Shown here one piece after another: positions 35,336 through 44,413 of a DNA stretch of 64,000 nt (position 1 is its first letter; every line of letters begins with the position of its first letter). The translations under genes and the position numbers were made by a program. The stretch is from Isoptericola variabilis 225 (GTDB taxonomy: Bacteria; Actinomycetota; Actinomycetes; Actinomycetales; Cellulomonadaceae). The DNA lies in the NCBI RefSeq assembly GCF_000215105.1, contig NC_015588.1, positions 2,046,001 through 2,110,000 on the forward strand, given 5' to 3'. The notes under the pieces were generated by a model. It was not told where the DNA came from and did not search any database. It saw only the letters and a program-made list of their open reading frames with translations.

Positions 35336-36801
35336 CCGCCGACCGTGAGGCCCCGCTCCTCGCGTCCGTCCCCGACGGCCTGCTCGTCGGGGGCCGCTGG
35401 CGCCCGGCGTCCTCGGGCGCGACGCTCGACGTCCAGGACCCGGCGACCGGCCGCACCGTCGCCACGATCGCCGACGCCGAGCCCGACGACGGCGTGGCGG
35501 CGCTCGACGCCGCGGTCGCGGCCGCCGCCGCGTGGGCCGCGACGCCCGCGCGCGAGCGCGCCGAGATCCTGCGCCGCACCTTCGACCTGCTGCGCGAGCG
35601 TGCCGACGACGTCGCGCTGCTCATGACGGTCGAGATGGGCAAGCCGCTCGCCGAGGCGCGCGCCGAGGTGACGTACGGCGGCGAGTTCCTGCGCTGGTTC
35701 TCGGAGGAGGCCGTCCGGGTGCAGGGCCGCTACGGGCCCAACCCGGAGGGCACCGGCCGCATGATCGTCTCCCAGCACCCCGTGGGCCCGTGCTACCTCA
35801 TCACGCCGTGGAACTTTCCCCTCGCCATGGCCACCCGCAAGATCGCGCCCGCGCTCGCCGCCGGCTGCACGGTCGTCGTCAAGCCCGCCGCGCAGACCCC
35901 GCTGACGACCCTGCTGCTCGCCCGGCTCCTGCAGGAGGCGGGCCTGCCCGACGGCGTCGTCAACGTGGTCACGACCTCGCGCGCCTCGGCGGTGTCCGCC
36001 CCGATCATCGCCGACCCGCGCCTGCGCAAGCTGTCGTTCACCGGGTCCACGCCGGTCGGCCGGCGCCTGCTCGCCCAGGCCGGCGAGGGCGTCCTGCGCA
36101 CGTCGATGGAGCTCGGTGGCAACGCCCCGTTCGTGGTGTTCGAGGACGCCGACCTCGACGCGGCGGTCGACGGCGCCCTGACCGCGAAGTTCCGCAACAT
36201 CGGCCAGGCCTGCACGGCCGCCAACCGCTTCATCGTGCACCGCTCCGTGGCCGAGGAGTTCACGCGCCGGGTGACCGAGGCCGTGCGCGGCTTCGCCGTC
36301 GGGCGCGGCACCGAACCCGGCGTGCGGATCGGCCCGCTCATCGACACCAAGGCCGTCGAGAAGGTCGACGCGCTCGTGCAGGACGCCCTGGCGCGCGGCG
36401 CCCGCCTCACCACGGGCGGCAGCCGGCTCGAGCGGCCCGGCACGTTCTACGCCCCGACCGTGCTGGCCGACGTCGCGCCCGGATCGGAGCTGCTGCGCGA
36501 GGAGATCTTCGGGCCGGTCCTCGCGATCTCCGCCTTCGACACCGAGGACGACGCCGTGCGCCTCGCCAACGACACCGAGTACGGCCTGGTCTCCTACGTG
36601 TACACCCGCGACCTCGCGCGCGGGCAGCGCATGATCGAGCGGCTCGAGACCGGGATGATGGGCCTCAACACCGGCGTCGTGTCCAACGCCGCGGCACCGT
36701 TCGGCGGGTGGAAGCAGTCCGGGCTCGGGCGCGAGGGCGGTGCCGAGGGCATCGCCGAGTACCTGCAGACCAAGTACACGCTCACGCCGTCACCGTTCTG
36801 A
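35332..36801 (+). CDS. NAD(P)-dependent aldehyde dehydrogenase, succinate-semialdehyde-dehydrogenase-like
   Basis: 489 residues, ATGA-coupled to the monooxygenase. ALDH motifs are all present: TPWNFPLAM (oxyanion Asn), FTGSTPVGRRL (cofactor loop), ELGGNAPFVVF (catalytic Glu), GQACTAANRF (catalytic Cys), EEIFGPV and PFGGWKQSGLGREGG. It resembles GabD-type enzymes that oxidise succinate semialdehyde. In this operon it could instead oxidise an aromatic aldehyde feeding the hydroxylase. Confidence 0.9.
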   Translation: MTADREAPLLASVPDGLLVGGRWRPASSGATLDVQDPATGRTVATIADAEPDDGVAALDAAVAAAAAWAATPARERAEILRRTFDLLRERADDVALLMTVEMGKPLAEARAEVTYGGEFLRWFSEEAVRVQGRYGPNPEGTGRMIVSQHPVGPCYLITPWNFPLAMATRKIAPALAAGCTVVVKPAAQTPLTTLLLARLLQEAGLPDGVVNVVTTSRASAVSAPIIADPRLRKLSFTGSTPVGRRLLAQAGEGVLRTSMELGGNAPFVVFEDADLDAAVDGALTAKFRNIGQACTAANRFIVHRSVAEEFTRRVTEAVRGFAVGRGTEPGVRIGPLIDTKAVEKVDALVQDALARGARLTTGGSRLERPGTFYAPTVLADVAPGSELLREEIFGPVLAISAFDTEDDAVRLANDTEYGLVSYVYTRDLARGQRMIERLETGMMGLNTGVVSNAAAPFGGWKQSGLGREGGAEGIAEYLQTKYTLTPSPF

Positions 36802-36840
36802 GCCCCGGCGGGCGCGCGACGCCGTGCCTACGGTGGGCCC

Positions 36841-37053
36841 ATGACCGAGAACATCGACCCCACGCTCAAGGACCCCGAGGACCAGGGCCCGGGAGACCTG
36901 CCGGCCACGGGCGCGCAGCTCGGCCACCTGCAGCGGCTCGCGCACGAGGCGGGCCGCACGGTGCCCGAGGGCCTGAGCAAGGACCAGGCCGAGCGGCTCG
37001 TCGCCGAGCTCGAGGGAGGCGACGAACGCATCGCCGACCAGGACCAGCACTGA
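36841..37053 (+). CDS. DUF3072 family small protein
   Basis: 70 residues, acidic. QLGHLQRLAHEAGRTVPEGLSKDQAERLVAELE is the DUF3072 core, a short helix-turn-helix-like fold. Function is unknown. It starts 39 bp after the aldehyde dehydrogenase stop but may have its own promoter. Confidence 0.8.
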   Translation: MTENIDPTLKDPEDQGPGDLPATGAQLGHLQRLAHEAGRTVPEGLSKDQAERLVAELEGGDERIADQDQH

Positions 37054-37099
37054 CCCGGGTGGTGCGTCGGAACCCCGGCGCACCACCCGGGCCGGCCGG

Positions 37100-37657
37100 T
37101 CACGACGACGCGAGCATCTCGCGCATGCGGTCGATCTCGTCCTGCTGCGTCGCGATGATCTCCTCGGCCATCGCGACGGCGCCGTCGTGCGTGCCGTCGG
37201 ACACCTCGGTCTCGGCCATGGCGATCGCGCCCTCGTGGTGCTCGATCATCTGCTCGAGGAACAGCCGGCTCGCGTCGGCCCCGTCCGCGTCCGCGAGCGC
37301 GGTGAGGTCGTCCTGGCTCATCATCCCGTCCATGGCCCCGTGGTCGTGCCCGCCGTGCGGCTGCTCGGGCGCGTCCCACTCGTCGAGCCAGGAACGGAGC
37401 TGGTCGATCTCGGGCTGCTGCGCGGCCTTGATCTGCTCGGCGAGCTCGGCGACCTCGGGGTCGACGCCGTCGGCGGCGAGCACGACGTCGGACATCTCGA
37501 CCGCCTGCTCGTGGTGCGGGATCATCATCTGCGCGAACGTCACGTCCGCGGGGCCGGCGTCGGCCTGGGGCTCGGAACCCGTGGAGCAGCCGGCCACGGC
37601 GGCGGTGAGGGTGGCGGCCAGGGCCAGGGCGAGGCCGGGCAGGACAGGTCGGTTCAT
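37100..37657 (-). CDS. DUF305 lipoprotein
   Basis: 185 residues. Lipoprotein signal with lipobox VAGC near residue 23. Two DUF305 modules show the paired histidine motifs MMIPHHEQAVEMSDVVL and QMIEHHEGAIAMAE, separated by a His/Met-rich stretch (HGGHDHGAMDGMM). DUF305 proteins often accompany copper or silver handling, and the His/Met content suggests metal binding on the outer face of the membrane. It follows the DUF6153 gene on the same strand. Confidence 0.9.
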   Translation of the reverse strand: MNRPVLPGLALALAATLTAAVAGCSTGSEPQADAGPADVTFAQMMIPHHEQAVEMSDVVLAADGVDPEVAELAEQIKAAQQPEIDQLRSWLDEWDAPEQPHGGHDHGAMDGMMSQDDLTALADADGADASRLFLEQMIEHHEGAIAMAETEVSDGTHDGAVAMAEEIIATQQDEIDRMREMLASS

Positions 37658-37739
37658 CGGTGGGGCCTTTCGTACGAAGGGGAGGTGGGCGCGGGCCGGC
37701 GGCCCGCGCGCGGCGTCGGCGCACGACGGCGCCGCTCCC

Positions 37740-38189
37740 CTACGTGCGCAGGATCCCCAGGGCGTGCAGCGACGGGGGCGCTCCCGCCCAGGGCGCGGGG
37801 CGGACGAACCGCGCCGGCGCGTCCGCGCGGCGTGCCCCGGCGGAGGTTCCGGCCGACGTGCCGGGCGCGAGCAGCGGCGTGACGGCCGCGAGCACCATGA
37901 GGCATGCGGCGGCGGCGAGCCCCGCGGTGCAGGTGTCGTCGCACGCCTCGGTCGGTGCGGGCGCGTGCTCGCGGGGCCGCTCGACGGCGGGGAGGCGCCC
38001 GGCGTGGGCGTGGACGGCGGGCGCGCGCTCGCCCCCGGCGGCGGCGACCGGGCTGCCGTGGTGGCCGCCGGTACCGCTGGTCGCGTGCACCACGACGACG
38101 CCGAGGAGCAGCGCCGTGACCAGGGCGGCACCGCCCAGCCCCCGGCGGACGGCGGCGAGCAGGGCTCCCAGCGAGGTGGTGGTGCGCAT
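37740..38189 (-). CDS. DUF6153-like membrane protein
   Basis: 149 residues with two hydrophobic segments (ALVTALLLGVVVVHA; GLAAAACLMVLAAVTPLLA) separated by a His-containing loop (GTGGHHGSP, HAHAGRLP, and CDDTC). It is 82 bp upstream of the DUF305 gene and probably co-transcribed. DUF6153/DUF305 pairs are common in actinobacteria. The histidines and CxxxC hint at metal binding, but function is not established. Confidence 0.75.
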   Translation of the reverse strand: MRTTTSLGALLAAVRRGLGGAALVTALLLGVVVVHATSGTGGHHGSPVAAAGGERAPAVHAHAGRLPAVERPREHAPAPTEACDDTCTAGLAAAACLMVLAAVTPLLAPGTSAGTSAGARRADAPARFVRPAPWAGAPPSLHALGILRT

Positions 38190-38311
38190 GACGCGCTCAG
38201 CATACCCACCCGGGGTACCGCCGTCGGGGATCCTTGCCCGGGAATACGAACCGGTGGCACGGGGCTTGTCGTTGACGTGCCTTCCTGCCTGCTCACCCCG
38301 GTGACGACGCC

Positions 38312-39787
38312 GTGAACCGGGTCGACGTCGGCCTGCGCTCCGAGCGCGGCCCCATCCTGCTCTCGCTCATGCTCGCGACGGCGCTCGTCGCGCTCGACGC
38401 CACGATCATCGCGACGGCGTCCGCCGTCATCGCGCGCGACCTCGGCGGTTTCGAACAGGTGCCGTGGCTGTTCTCCACCTACCTGCTCGCGCAGGCGGTC
38501 AGCACGCCGCTGTACGGGAGGCTGGCCGACATCCTCGGCCGCAAGCGACTCATGCTCGTCGGCGTCGGGCTCTTCTTCGTGGGCTCGGTGCTGTGCGGCG
38601 CCGCGTGGTCGATGGGCGCGCTCATCGCGGGGCGCGTGCTGCAGGGTCTCGGCGCGGGCGCCGTCATGCCCGTGTCGATGACCATCACCTCGGACATCTA
38701 CACGATCGAGGAGCGCGCGCGGACCCAGGGCTACCTGGCGTCCGTGTGGGCGGTCTCGTCCGTCGTCGGCCCGACGCTCGGCGGCGTCTTCTCCGAGTTC
38801 CTGTCGTGGCGCTGGATCTTCTTCGTCAACGTGCCGCTGTGCGTGCTCGCGGCGTGGATGCTCGTGCGCAGCTATCACGAGTCGCCGCTCGACGGCGAGC
38901 GCGAGCCGATCGACTACCTCGGTGCGGCGCTCCTCGCGGGCGGCAGCACCCTGCTGCTGCTCGGGCTGCTCGAGGGCGGCTCGACGTGGGCGTGGGACTC
39001 CCCCGCCTCGCTCGGCATCTTCGGCGCGGCCGCGCTGCTGCTCGCCACGTTCCTCGCCCGCTCGCGGCGCACCTCCCACCCGCTCCTCGACGTGACGATC
39101 CTGCGGCGCCGCGTCGTCGGGGCGTCGACCGCCGTGTCGCTGCTCGTCGGCGTCATCGTCCTCGGCCTGTCGACCTACGTCCCCATCTACGCGCAGGGCG
39201 TGCTCGGGTGGGGGCCGCTCGTCGCGGGCTTCGCGCTCGCGGCGCTGACGCTCGGCTGGCCGCTGTCCGCCTCGAACGCCGGGCACCTGTACCTGCGGAT
39301 CGGGTTCCGCCTCACGGCGGTGATCGGGTCCGTGGTCGTGCTGACCGGCACGTCGCTCGCGCTGCTGCTCGACGCCGGCTCGCCCATCGGCGGCGTCGCG
39401 GCGCTGTGCTTCGTCGTCGGCGTCGGCATGGGCCTGACCGCCGTCCCGACGCTCATCGCGGCGCAGTCCTCGGCGCGGTTCACGGAGCGCGGGGCGGTCA
39501 CGGGCACCAACATGTTCGCCCGCTCGCTCGGCTCCGCGGTCGGGGTCGCGGTGTGCGGTGCGATCGTCAACGCGCACACCACGATCGCCGCCGACGGGAC
39601 GCCCGAGGGGCCGGGTCTCATGACGGCGATGCGGCTCGTCTTCCTCGTGCTCGCGGCGTGCGCGGCCGTGCTGCTCGTGTCCGCCGCGCTCATGCCGGCC
39701 GACCGGACGCAGGCCCGCGAGCGCCGCGCCGCCCTGGCGACCGAGCACGCCCGGCCGGCGGACGCGGCGGAGCCGCAGGAGGCGTGA
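38312..39787 (+). CDS. MFS drug exporter, DHA2 (14-TMS) family
   Basis: 491 residues with about 14 membrane helices; GTG 38312. The DHA motifs are visible: YLLAQAVSTPLYGRLADILGRKRLML (motif A), AGRVLQGLGAGAVMP (motif B) and SVVGPTLGGVFSEFLSWRWIFFVNVP (motif C), characteristic of EmrB/QacA proton antiporters. The substrate is not predictable. No regulator is adjacent. It ends 4 bp from the convergent dnaG stop. Confidence 0.9.
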   Translation: MNRVDVGLRSERGPILLSLMLATALVALDATIIATASAVIARDLGGFEQVPWLFSTYLLAQAVSTPLYGRLADILGRKRLMLVGVGLFFVGSVLCGAAWSMGALIAGRVLQGLGAGAVMPVSMTITSDIYTIEERARTQGYLASVWAVSSVVGPTLGGVFSEFLSWRWIFFVNVPLCVLAAWMLVRSYHESPLDGEREPIDYLGAALLAGGSTLLLLGLLEGGSTWAWDSPASLGIFGAAALLLATFLARSRRTSHPLLDVTILRRRVVGASTAVSLLVGVIVLGLSTYVPIYAQGVLGWGPLVAGFALAALTLGWPLSASNAGHLYLRIGFRLTAVIGSVVVLTGTSLALLLDAGSPIGGVAALCFVVGVGMGLTAVPTLIAAQSSARFTERGAVTGTNMFARSLGSAVGVAVCGAIVNAHTTIAADGTPEGPGLMTAMRLVFLVLAACAAVLLVSAALMPADRTQARERRAALATEHARPADAAEPQEA

Positions 39788-39791
39788 GCGG

Positions 39792-41762
39792 TCAGGCGCT
39801 CTCGCGCAGGCGCCGGCGCTCGGACTCGATCTGGAGCAGGTGCTCGAACGCGGCCCGGTAGGCGTCCGGGTCGGCGGCCGGGTCGAGCCGCTGGAGGCGG
39901 CTCTTGGCGTCGGCGATGCGGCGCGTGAGCCCCAGGTCGAGCAGCGCGCGCACGACGTCGGCCACGTACGCGCCGATGACCTCCTCGCGGTCCTCCGGCA
40001 CGGGGGCGACGGAGAGCTCGGTCACGAGCGGCGCGACCGCCTCGGCCGCCTGCTCGGTGACGGCCTCGACCCAGGCGCTCCCGCCCATCGTGCGGCCCGT
40101 CCCGGTGCCCCCGGCGGCGCGGACCGCGGCGTGCACGGCCTTCCACGCGGGCACGCCGAACGCGTCCTCGCCGAGCTCGTCGAAGGCGGGCGGGACGTGC
40201 TGCGGGTACTGGAGGGCCACGACGAGCGCCTGCCGCTCGACCCGCGCGACGGGGTCGCGCGGGTCGGGCATGGCCAGCACGGGCGCGCTCATGCCCGACG
40301 CCGGACCCTGCGGCGTGTTCGGCGCCTGCGGCCCGTGCCGGGTCGGCTGCTCGGACCGTCCGTCGGGCCGCCGTGCGGGTGCCGGGGCGGCCGCCGCCCT
40401 GCTCACCTCGCGGCGGACCTCCTCGGTGTCGAGGCCGATCCAGCGCGCGAGCGAGCGTGCGTAGCCGAGCTGCATCGACCGGTCGCGGATGCCCGCGACG
40501 AGCGGCGCCGCGGACCGCAGCGCCCCGACCCGTCCCTCCACGGTGTCGAGGTCGAACTGCTCGAGCGTGGTACGGATGACGAACTCGAACAGCGGCACGC
40601 GGGAGTCCACGAGCGCGCGCACCGCCTCGGGGCCGCGCGCCATGCGCAGGTCGCACGGGTCCATGCCCCCCGGCTCGACCGCGACGAAGGTCTGGGCGTG
40701 GAAGCGCTGGTCCTCGCCGAACGCGCGCACCGCCGCCTTCTGACCGGCGGCGTCGCCGTCGAACGTGAAGATGATCTCCCCGCCGAGCGAGGCGCCCGAG
40801 GCGAGCTGCAGGCCGCCGCCCGCCGTCGTGTCGCCGAGCAGGCGGCGCACGACCTTGGCGTGGTCCGCGCCGAACGCCGTGCCGCACGTGGCGACGGCCG
40901 TCTCGACGCCGGACAGGTGGGCGGCCATGACGTCGGTGTAGCCCTCGACGATGACGACCCGCTTCTGCTGGGCGATCGCGCGCTTGGCCAGGTCGATTCC
41001 GTAGAGGACCTGGGCCTTCTTGTAGAGGGTCGTCTCGGGGGTGTTGAGGTACTTGGGGCCCTGGTCCTCGTCGAAGAGGCGGCGGGCGCCGAAGCCGATG
41101 ACCGCCCCGGTGACGTCGCGGATGGGCCACACGAGCCGGCCGCGGAACCGGTCGTAGATGCCGCGCTGACCCTGGCTCACGAGCCCCGACGCGACGAGCT
41201 CGGCCTGCGTGAAGCCGCGGCCCTGCAGGTGGCGCATGAGCGCGTCCCACCCGGTGGGGGCGAACCCGACGCCGAAGCGCTCGGCGTCGGACCGGTCGAA
41301 GCTGCGCTCGGCGAGGAACGCGCGCGCCGCCTGGGCGCCGGGCCCGAACAGCTGCTCGGCGTAGAACTCGGCGGCGACCCTGTGCGCCTCGAGCAGCCGC
41401 TGGCGCCGGCCGGGCTCCTCGCGGGGACCGCGGCCGGCCGCGGCGCCGGTGCGCGAGTCCTCGTAGCGCAGCTGGACCCCGACGCGGTCGGCGAGGTACT
41501 CGACGGCCTCGGTGAAGCTCATCCCATCGATCTTCTGCACGAACGAGATGACGTCGCCGCCCTCGCCGCAGCCGAAGCAGTGCCAGCGCCCGACGCCGGG
41601 CCGCACGTGGAACGACGGCGTGCGCTCGTCGTGGAAGGGGCACAGGCCCTTGAGCGAGCCGACGCCGGCCGGCTTGAGCGTGACGTGCGCCGAGACGATC
41701 TCCTCGATCCGCGCGCGGTCGCGGACGGCGTCCACGTCCTCGCGCTTGATCAGGCCTGCCAC
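39792..41762 (-). CDS. dnaG: DNA primase
   Basis: 656 residues. The zinc-ribbon starts at CPFHDERTPSFHVRPGVGRWHCFGCGEGGD (about 42). The RNA-polymerase core includes RFRGRLVWPIRDVTGAVIGFGAR, the TOPRIM domain VVIVEGYTDVMAAHLSGVE and TFDGDAAGQKAA with the catalytic acidic residues. A C-terminal DnaB-interacting helical domain follows. It makes RNA primers at the replication fork. It lies 21 bp after dgt on the same strand, a common actinobacterial pairing. Confidence 0.96.
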   Translation of the reverse strand: MAGLIKREDVDAVRDRARIEEIVSAHVTLKPAGVGSLKGLCPFHDERTPSFHVRPGVGRWHCFGCGEGGDVISFVQKIDGMSFTEAVEYLADRVGVQLRYEDSRTGAAAGRGPREEPGRRQRLLEAHRVAAEFYAEQLFGPGAQAARAFLAERSFDRSDAERFGVGFAPTGWDALMRHLQGRGFTQAELVASGLVSQGQRGIYDRFRGRLVWPIRDVTGAVIGFGARRLFDEDQGPKYLNTPETTLYKKAQVLYGIDLAKRAIAQQKRVVIVEGYTDVMAAHLSGVETAVATCGTAFGADHAKVVRRLLGDTTAGGGLQLASGASLGGEIIFTFDGDAAGQKAAVRAFGEDQRFHAQTFVAVEPGGMDPCDLRMARGPEAVRALVDSRVPLFEFVIRTTLEQFDLDTVEGRVGALRSAAPLVAGIRDRSMQLGYARSLARWIGLDTEEVRREVSRAAAAPAPARRPDGRSEQPTRHGPQAPNTPQGPASGMSAPVLAMPDPRDPVARVERQALVVALQYPQHVPPAFDELGEDAFGVPAWKAVHAAVRAAGGTGTGRTMGGSAWVEAVTEQAAEAVAPLVTELSVAPVPEDREEVIGAYVADVVRALLDLGLTRRIADAKSRLQRLDPAADPDAYRAAFEHLLQIESERRRLRESA

Positions 41763-41783
41763 GGGTCGGAGTCTATGCCCGCT

Positions 41784-43118
41784 CTACGCGCGCCCCGGAC
41801 GCACCAGACGGGCGTGCAGCTGCACGGCGGAGACGTCGGTGAGCGACGCGACCTGGTCGACGACGACCCGCAGCCGCGCGGCGTCGTCGGGCGCCGTGTC
41901 CCAGTCCGCGGCGAACGGCGGCTCGAGCGCGACGGGTGCGCGGTCGGCGAGCACCTCGACGAGCTCCGCGATGATGTCGCGCTGCGCCTGGTAGACCGGC
42001 TCGGACTCGCGCGGCGCCATGACGTAGGTGACGGCGACGCCCTTGAGCGCGAGGATCTCGTCGGCCGTCTCGGGCGGGACCACGAGGCGCGCCGAGTACC
42101 GCGTCAGGGGCCCGTCGCCGTAGAGCTCGCGCGTGGCGTCCTGCGCCGCGCCGCTGAACCGCCCGATGAGCTGGCTCGTGGCGTCCTTGAGCCGGGCCAG
42201 CGCGCGGCGCGACCCGTCGAAGTCGGTCACGAGGTAGCCCGTCTCGCGCAGCCGCACGAGCGCGGCGTCGAGGGCGTCGGGGTCGTGCCACTCGCCGTAC
42301 CAGGCGCGCACGTGCTCGACGACGCGGGCGCGCTCCTCCGGGTCGTCGAGCACGGCGAGGTCGAGCCGGCCGCCGACGACGGCGTCCTCGACGTCGTGCA
42401 CCGAGTAGCTGATGTCGTCGGCGAGGTCCATGACCTGCGCCTCCATGCAGCGCACGCCGCGCGGCGCGCCCTGGCGCAGCCAGGCGAAGACCGGCGCGTC
42501 GTCGGCGTAGACGCCGAACTTGTGCGTGGGCCGCCCGTCGGGGCGCAGCGGGCCCTCGTCGAACGCCCACGGGTACTTGACCGACGCGTCGAGGCTCGCG
42601 CGCGTGAGGTTCAGGCCGCGTGGGGTGCCGTCGTCGGCGAAGATCTTGGGCTCGAGCCGGGTCAGGAGCCGCAGCGTCTGGGCGTTGCCCTCGAAGCCGC
42701 CGATGCCGCTCGCGAGCTCGGCGAGCGCACGCTCGCCGTTGTGGCCGAACGGCGGGTGGCCGAGGTCGTGCGTGAGGCACGCGGTGTCGACGAGGTCGGG
42801 GTCGCAGCCGAGCGCGCGGCCCATCTCGCGACCGACCTGCGCGACCTCGAGCGAGTGCGTCAGGCGCGTCCGGACGAAGTCGTCGCTGCCGGGCGTGAGG
42901 ACCTGCGTCTTGGCGCCGAGCCGGCGCAGGCCCGAGGAGTGGACGACGCGGGCCCGGTCCCGCTCGAACGGCGTGCGCGCCTTGGACTTGGGCGGCTCGG
43001 CGGCCCAGCGCTCGGTGTCGGCGTCGGTGTACGACGCCCAGCCCTCCTCGCCCGGGGCGGGACGCGGGACCGTCCCGATCACCGCCGGGTCGAAGGCGCC
43101 CTGCTCGAAGGTCTGCAC
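41784..43118 (-). CDS. dgt: Deoxyguanosinetriphosphate triphosphohydrolase (dGTPase)
   Basis: 444 residues from GTG 43118. The HD-domain metal ligands are clear: TRLTHSLEVAQVGREMG (first His) and LTHDLGHPPFGHNGE (HD pair), with DLADDISYSVHDVEDAVVGG downstream. It hydrolyses dNTPs to deoxynucleosides and triphosphate. TACGCT ends 5 bases before the GTG and no ribosome site is seen, so a leaderless start is likely. It precedes dnaG. Confidence 0.92.
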   Translation of the reverse strand: MQTFEQGAFDPAVIGTVPRPAPGEEGWASYTDADTERWAAEPPKSKARTPFERDRARVVHSSGLRRLGAKTQVLTPGSDDFVRTRLTHSLEVAQVGREMGRALGCDPDLVDTACLTHDLGHPPFGHNGERALAELASGIGGFEGNAQTLRLLTRLEPKIFADDGTPRGLNLTRASLDASVKYPWAFDEGPLRPDGRPTHKFGVYADDAPVFAWLRQGAPRGVRCMEAQVMDLADDISYSVHDVEDAVVGGRLDLAVLDDPEERARVVEHVRAWYGEWHDPDALDAALVRLRETGYLVTDFDGSRRALARLKDATSQLIGRFSGAAQDATRELYGDGPLTRYSARLVVPPETADEILALKGVAVTYVMAPRESEPVYQAQRDIIAELVEVLADRAPVALEPPFAADWDTAPDDAARLRVVVDQVASLTDVSAVQLHARLVRPGRA

Positions 43119-43182
43119 GGGCCCAGCGTAGTCAGCCCCGCCGACGCTCCCGTCCGGGTCCGCCGACACATCCCACCTCGTG

Positions 43183-43246
43183 CGCCGACGGCTACGGATC
43201 GTCACCGGATCCGGGCGGGAACGGTGACGATCCGTAGCCGTCGGCG
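43183..43246. terminator. 24-bp perfect-stem intergenic inverted repeat
   Basis: The left arm, starting CGCCGACGGCTACGGATC and ending at 43206, and an exactly complementary right arm (43223-43246) enclose a 16-nt loop containing CCGGGCGGGAA. It sits 5 bp after the DoxX stop, between two minus-strand genes, so it can terminate the DoxX transcript. The arms are longer than a simple terminator needs and look like a domesticated repeat. Confidence 0.75.
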
Positions 43247-43251
43247 GGGGG

Positions 43252-43695
43252 TCAGACCGTGGCGGGCTCGGCGGCGACGGCCCGGCGGCGACGGGCGATC
43301 GCGTGGTCGACGCTCCACCGCCCGGCTCCCGCGGCGACGAGCAGCACGACGCCCGCGGCGAGCGCGAGCACGAGCTCGTAGCCACCCTGGTCGACGAAGA
43401 TGCCCGCTCCCGCGTGGACGAAGGCGAACGCGCCGATCATGTCGACCACGAGCAGCGCTCCGACCACGGGCACGGCGACGCCGAGCACGAGCGCCGCGCC
43501 GCCGACCACCTCCACGAGCGCCACCAGCCAGGCAGCGGCCGCGGCGGCGGGCACGCCCACCTGCTCGAAGAACGCGGCCGTGCCGTCGATACCGTTCGTC
43601 ACGAGCTTCTGCCAGCCGTGGGCGAGGAAGATCGCGCCGAGCGCGACGCGGGCGAGCAGGACCGCGAGGTCACGGGCAGGGGCGGGGAGATTCAT
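43252..43695 (-). CDS. DoxX family membrane protein
   Basis: 147 residues with four membrane helices. DoxX pattern: LLARVALGAIFLAHGWQKL, FFEQVGVPAAAAAAWLVALVEVVGGAALVLG, GGYELVLALAAGVVLLV. These small proteins are linked to redox or quinone processes at the membrane. It lies 59 bp downstream of the F420/NADP-type oxidoreductase on the same strand and is probably under the same MarR control. Confidence 0.87.
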   Translation of the reverse strand: MNLPAPARDLAVLLARVALGAIFLAHGWQKLVTNGIDGTAAFFEQVGVPAAAAAAWLVALVEVVGGAALVLGVAVPVVGALLVVDMIGAFAFVHAGAGIFVDQGGYELVLALAAGVVLLVAAGAGRWSVDHAIARRRRAVAAEPATV

Positions 43696-43754
43696 GGGGT
43701 TCCTCTCGACGGGGTGTGCGTCACGGACGTGACTGACGGGGTGATGAGGGACGG

Positions 43755-44327
43755 TCAGGCGACGACGGCGAAGCCGCCGGTCCACGAGACCTTCTCGCTC
43801 GCGGCGAGCGTGATCTGCTGGAAGCCGAGCGCCTCGAGCTCGCGGGCGCGACGCAGCGGCCCGGCGTCGACCGCGCGGAGTCCGGCCGCGTCGACGACGT
43901 CCGACACGAGCCGCTTGGCGTCCTCGTCGTCGCCGGCGACGAGCACCGTCGTCGTGACGTCGCCCACGGTGCCGGCCGTCAGCGTGCCGGCGAACGTCGT
44001 GTTGAACGCCTTGACGACGCGCGAGTCGGGCAGCGCCGCCTGGATCTCGGCGGCGGCGGACGAGTCGGCCGGCACGACCAGGCCGTCGAACGTCTCGAAG
44101 TCGACCGGGTTGGTGATGTCGACGACGACCTTGCCGGCGAGCTCGGCGCCGCGCTGCTCGACGATCTCGGCGACCGCCCCGTACGGGACCGCGAGGACCA
44201 CGACGTCGCCCGTGACCGGCGTCGTGTCGCCGCGCCCGATCAGGTCGACGGTGCTGCCGCCCTTGCGCGCGACGTCCGCGATCGCCTGTGCCATGGTGCC
44301 GGTACCGATAATGCTGAGGTGTGCCAT
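43755..44327 (-). CDS. NADPH-dependent F420 reductase-like / NAD(P)-binding oxidoreductase
   Basis: 190 residues from ATG 44327. The Rossmann start MAHLSIIGTGTMAQAIADVA and VVVLAVPYGAVAEIV are typical of the coenzyme F420-dependent NADP oxidoreductase-like (NAD-binding 2) family, as are VVDITNPVDF and VVKAFNTTFAGTL. It is divergent from a MarR regulator with two matching operator-like sites between them, and upstream of doxX. The exact substrate is uncertain; many members of this family are not true F420 enzymes. Confidence 0.85.
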   Translation of the reverse strand: MAHLSIIGTGTMAQAIADVARKGGSTVDLIGRGDTTPVTGDVVVLAVPYGAVAEIVEQRGAELAGKVVVDITNPVDFETFDGLVVPADSSAAAEIQAALPDSRVVKAFNTTFAGTLTAGTVGDVTTTVLVAGDDEDAKRLVSDVVDAAGLRAVDAGPLRRARELEALGFQQITLAASEKVSWTGGFAVVA

Positions 44328-44346
44328 GTCGTGCTCCTGACGGTTG

Positions 44347-44393
44347 GTTGTAACGACAACTGACACTAGCCCTAAGACTCTTGTACCGACAAC
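44347..44393. promoter_or_regulatory. two MarR-type operator half-palindromes
   Basis: GTTGTAACGACAAC (44347-44360) and CTTGTACCGACAAC (44380-44393), centres 33 bp apart (about three helical turns), lie in the divergent gap between the oxidoreductase and marR. Near-identity of the two sites argues for cooperative autoregulation by the adjacent MarR protein. Confidence 0.7.
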
Positions 44394-44413
44394 TATTCCC
44401 GAGGACGTGACGC

